Both the position numbers and the translations under genes were made by a program. The notes below the pieces were generated by a model. That model saw nothing but the letters and a program-made list of their open reading frames with translations, was not told the DNA's origin and ran no database searches. Positions 5,689-6,377 of a DNA stretch of 6,377 nt are shown piece after piece. The stretch spans positions 1 through 6,377 of the forward strand of contig CALBLR010000518.1 in the NCBI GenBank assembly GCA_937896015.1, in the 5' to 3' direction. This DNA comes from an uncultured Prevotellaceae bacterium (lineage in GTDB: Bacteria > Bacteroidota > Bacteroidia > Bacteroidales > Muribaculaceae). Position 1 is the first letter of the stretch. Every line of letters starts with the position of its first letter.

Positions 5689-6377
5689 ATGGACATTACA
5701 GTAGTTGTGCCGCTATACAACGAAGCGGAGTCGCTCCCCGAGCTGGCCTCGTGGATTGAGCGGGTTATGAAAGACAACAACTTCAGCTATGAGGTGCTGA
5801 TGATTAACGACGGCAGCACCGACAACTCGTGGGAGGTGATTGAGCGCCTGCACAGCGAGAATCCGGCCGTGAAGGGCGTGTGCTTCCGCCGCAACTACGG
5901 CAAGTCGCCGGCCCTTAACACAGGCTTTGAGCGCGCGCAGGGCGACGTGGTGATAACCATGGACGCCGACCTGCAAGACTCGCCCGACGAGATTCCGGCA
6001 CTGTACAAGATGATAACCGCCGACGGCTACGACCTGGTGAGCGGATGGAAGAAGAAGCGCTACGACCCGCTGTCGAAGACCATCCCCACCAAGCTGTTCA
6101 ACGCCACGGCGCGCAAGGTGAGCGGCATCCACAACCTGCACGACTTCAACTGCGGCCTCAAGGCCTACCGCCGCGAGGTGGTGAAGCACATCGAGGTGTA
6201 TGGCGACATGCACCGCTACATCCCCTATCTGGCCAAGAATGCCGGCTTCACCAAAATCGGCGAGAAGGTGGTGCACCACCAGGCGCGCAAATACGGCGTG
6301 TCGAAGTTCGGCCTCGACCGCTTTGTGAACGGCTACCTCGACCTGGCCACGCTGTGGTTCCAGTCGCGCTTCGGCAT
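5689..6377 (+). CDS. GT2 glycosyltransferase, DPM1/GtrB-like, 3' end missing
   Basis: The frame is open from ATG 5689 to the right edge, giving 229 codons plus two bases. Family 2 GT-A features are clear: the N-terminal strand ITVVVPLYNEAESL (3-16), INDGSTDNS (39-47) for nucleotide-sugar binding, FRRNYGKSPALNTGF (66-80), and the metal-binding DxD in MDADLQDSP (91-99; D92, D94). DFNCGLKAYRREV (152-164) and ARKYGVSKFG (199-208) are typical of the polyprenyl-phosphate sugar transferases (DPM1, GtrB, ArnC type). The probable reaction is transfer of a hexose from a nucleotide sugar to a lipid carrier on the cytoplasmic side of the inner membrane; the sugar cannot be read from the sequence. Family members often have two C-terminal membrane helices, which would lie past the edge. 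It starts 56 bp after the DUF4199 stop, with AGGA at 5683-5686, and is probably co-transcribed with it. Confidence 0.95.
   Translation, partial: MDITVVVPLYNEAESLPELASWIERVMKDNNFSYEVLMINDGSTDNSWEVIERLHSENPAVKGVCFRRNYGKSPALNTGFERAQGDVVITMDADLQDSPDEIPALYKMITADGYDLVSGWKKKRYDPLSKTIPTKLFNATARKVSGIHNLHDFNCGLKAYRREVVKHIEVYGDMHRYIPYLAKNAGFTKIGEKVVHHQARKYGVSKFGLDRFVNGYLDLATLWFQSRFG

Noticed and set aside
5713..6279. A 188-codon open frame on the minus strand
   Set aside because: It is antisense to the glycosyltransferase gene, which has all the expected GT2 motifs. The minus-strand product is a low-complexity shadow.

Overview
The window most likely comes from a GC-rich member of the order Bacteroidales (phylum Bacteroidota). 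Three things point there. Two promoter pairs fit the Bacteroides-type consensus (TTTG, a 19-20 base spacer, then TAnnTTTG) and a third position has the -7 element alone. A DUF4199 membrane protein sits directly before a DPM1-like GT2 glycosyltransferase. A GLUG-repeat surface protein with a Sec signal peptide is also present. The family and genus cannot be fixed from this sequence; a gut Bacteroidales such as Muribaculaceae or Alistipes is a guess.

Layout, left to right. Positions 1-2691 (minus strand) hold the first 897 codons of a large secreted GLUG-repeat protein whose C-terminus lies beyond the left edge. Positions 2692-3017 hold its structured leader, its promoter, and the intrinsic terminator of the gene upstream of it. 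Positions 3018-4430 (minus strand) encode a 470-residue PurF-family protein. It keeps the PRPP-binding loop and four cysteines that align with the Fe-S ligands of Bacillus subtilis PurF, but it has lost the N-terminal catalytic cysteine and other glutaminase residues. Positions 4431-5095 are a 665-base divergent intergenic region, visibly more AT-rich than the genes. It holds the purF-like promoter and leader hairpin, an unexplained cluster of hairpins, and three 11-bp repeats exactly 33 bp apart just upstream of the rightward operon. Positions 5096-5632 (plus strand) encode a DUF4199 four-helix membrane protein, and 5689-6377 (plus strand) encode the N-terminal 229 residues of a GT2 glycosyltransferase that runs off the right edge.

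The two leftward genes seem to be separate transcription units: a strong terminator follows the purF-like gene and the surface-protein gene has its own promoter. The two rightward genes look like one operon acting at the inner membrane, probably in transferring sugars to a polyprenyl-phosphate carrier. No tRNA, rRNA, CRISPR array, transposase or integrase gene was seen. The items most worth a second look are the glutaminase-defective PurF paralogue, the 33-bp phased repeat array, and the leader inverted repeat that would pair with the start region of the surface-protein mRNA.
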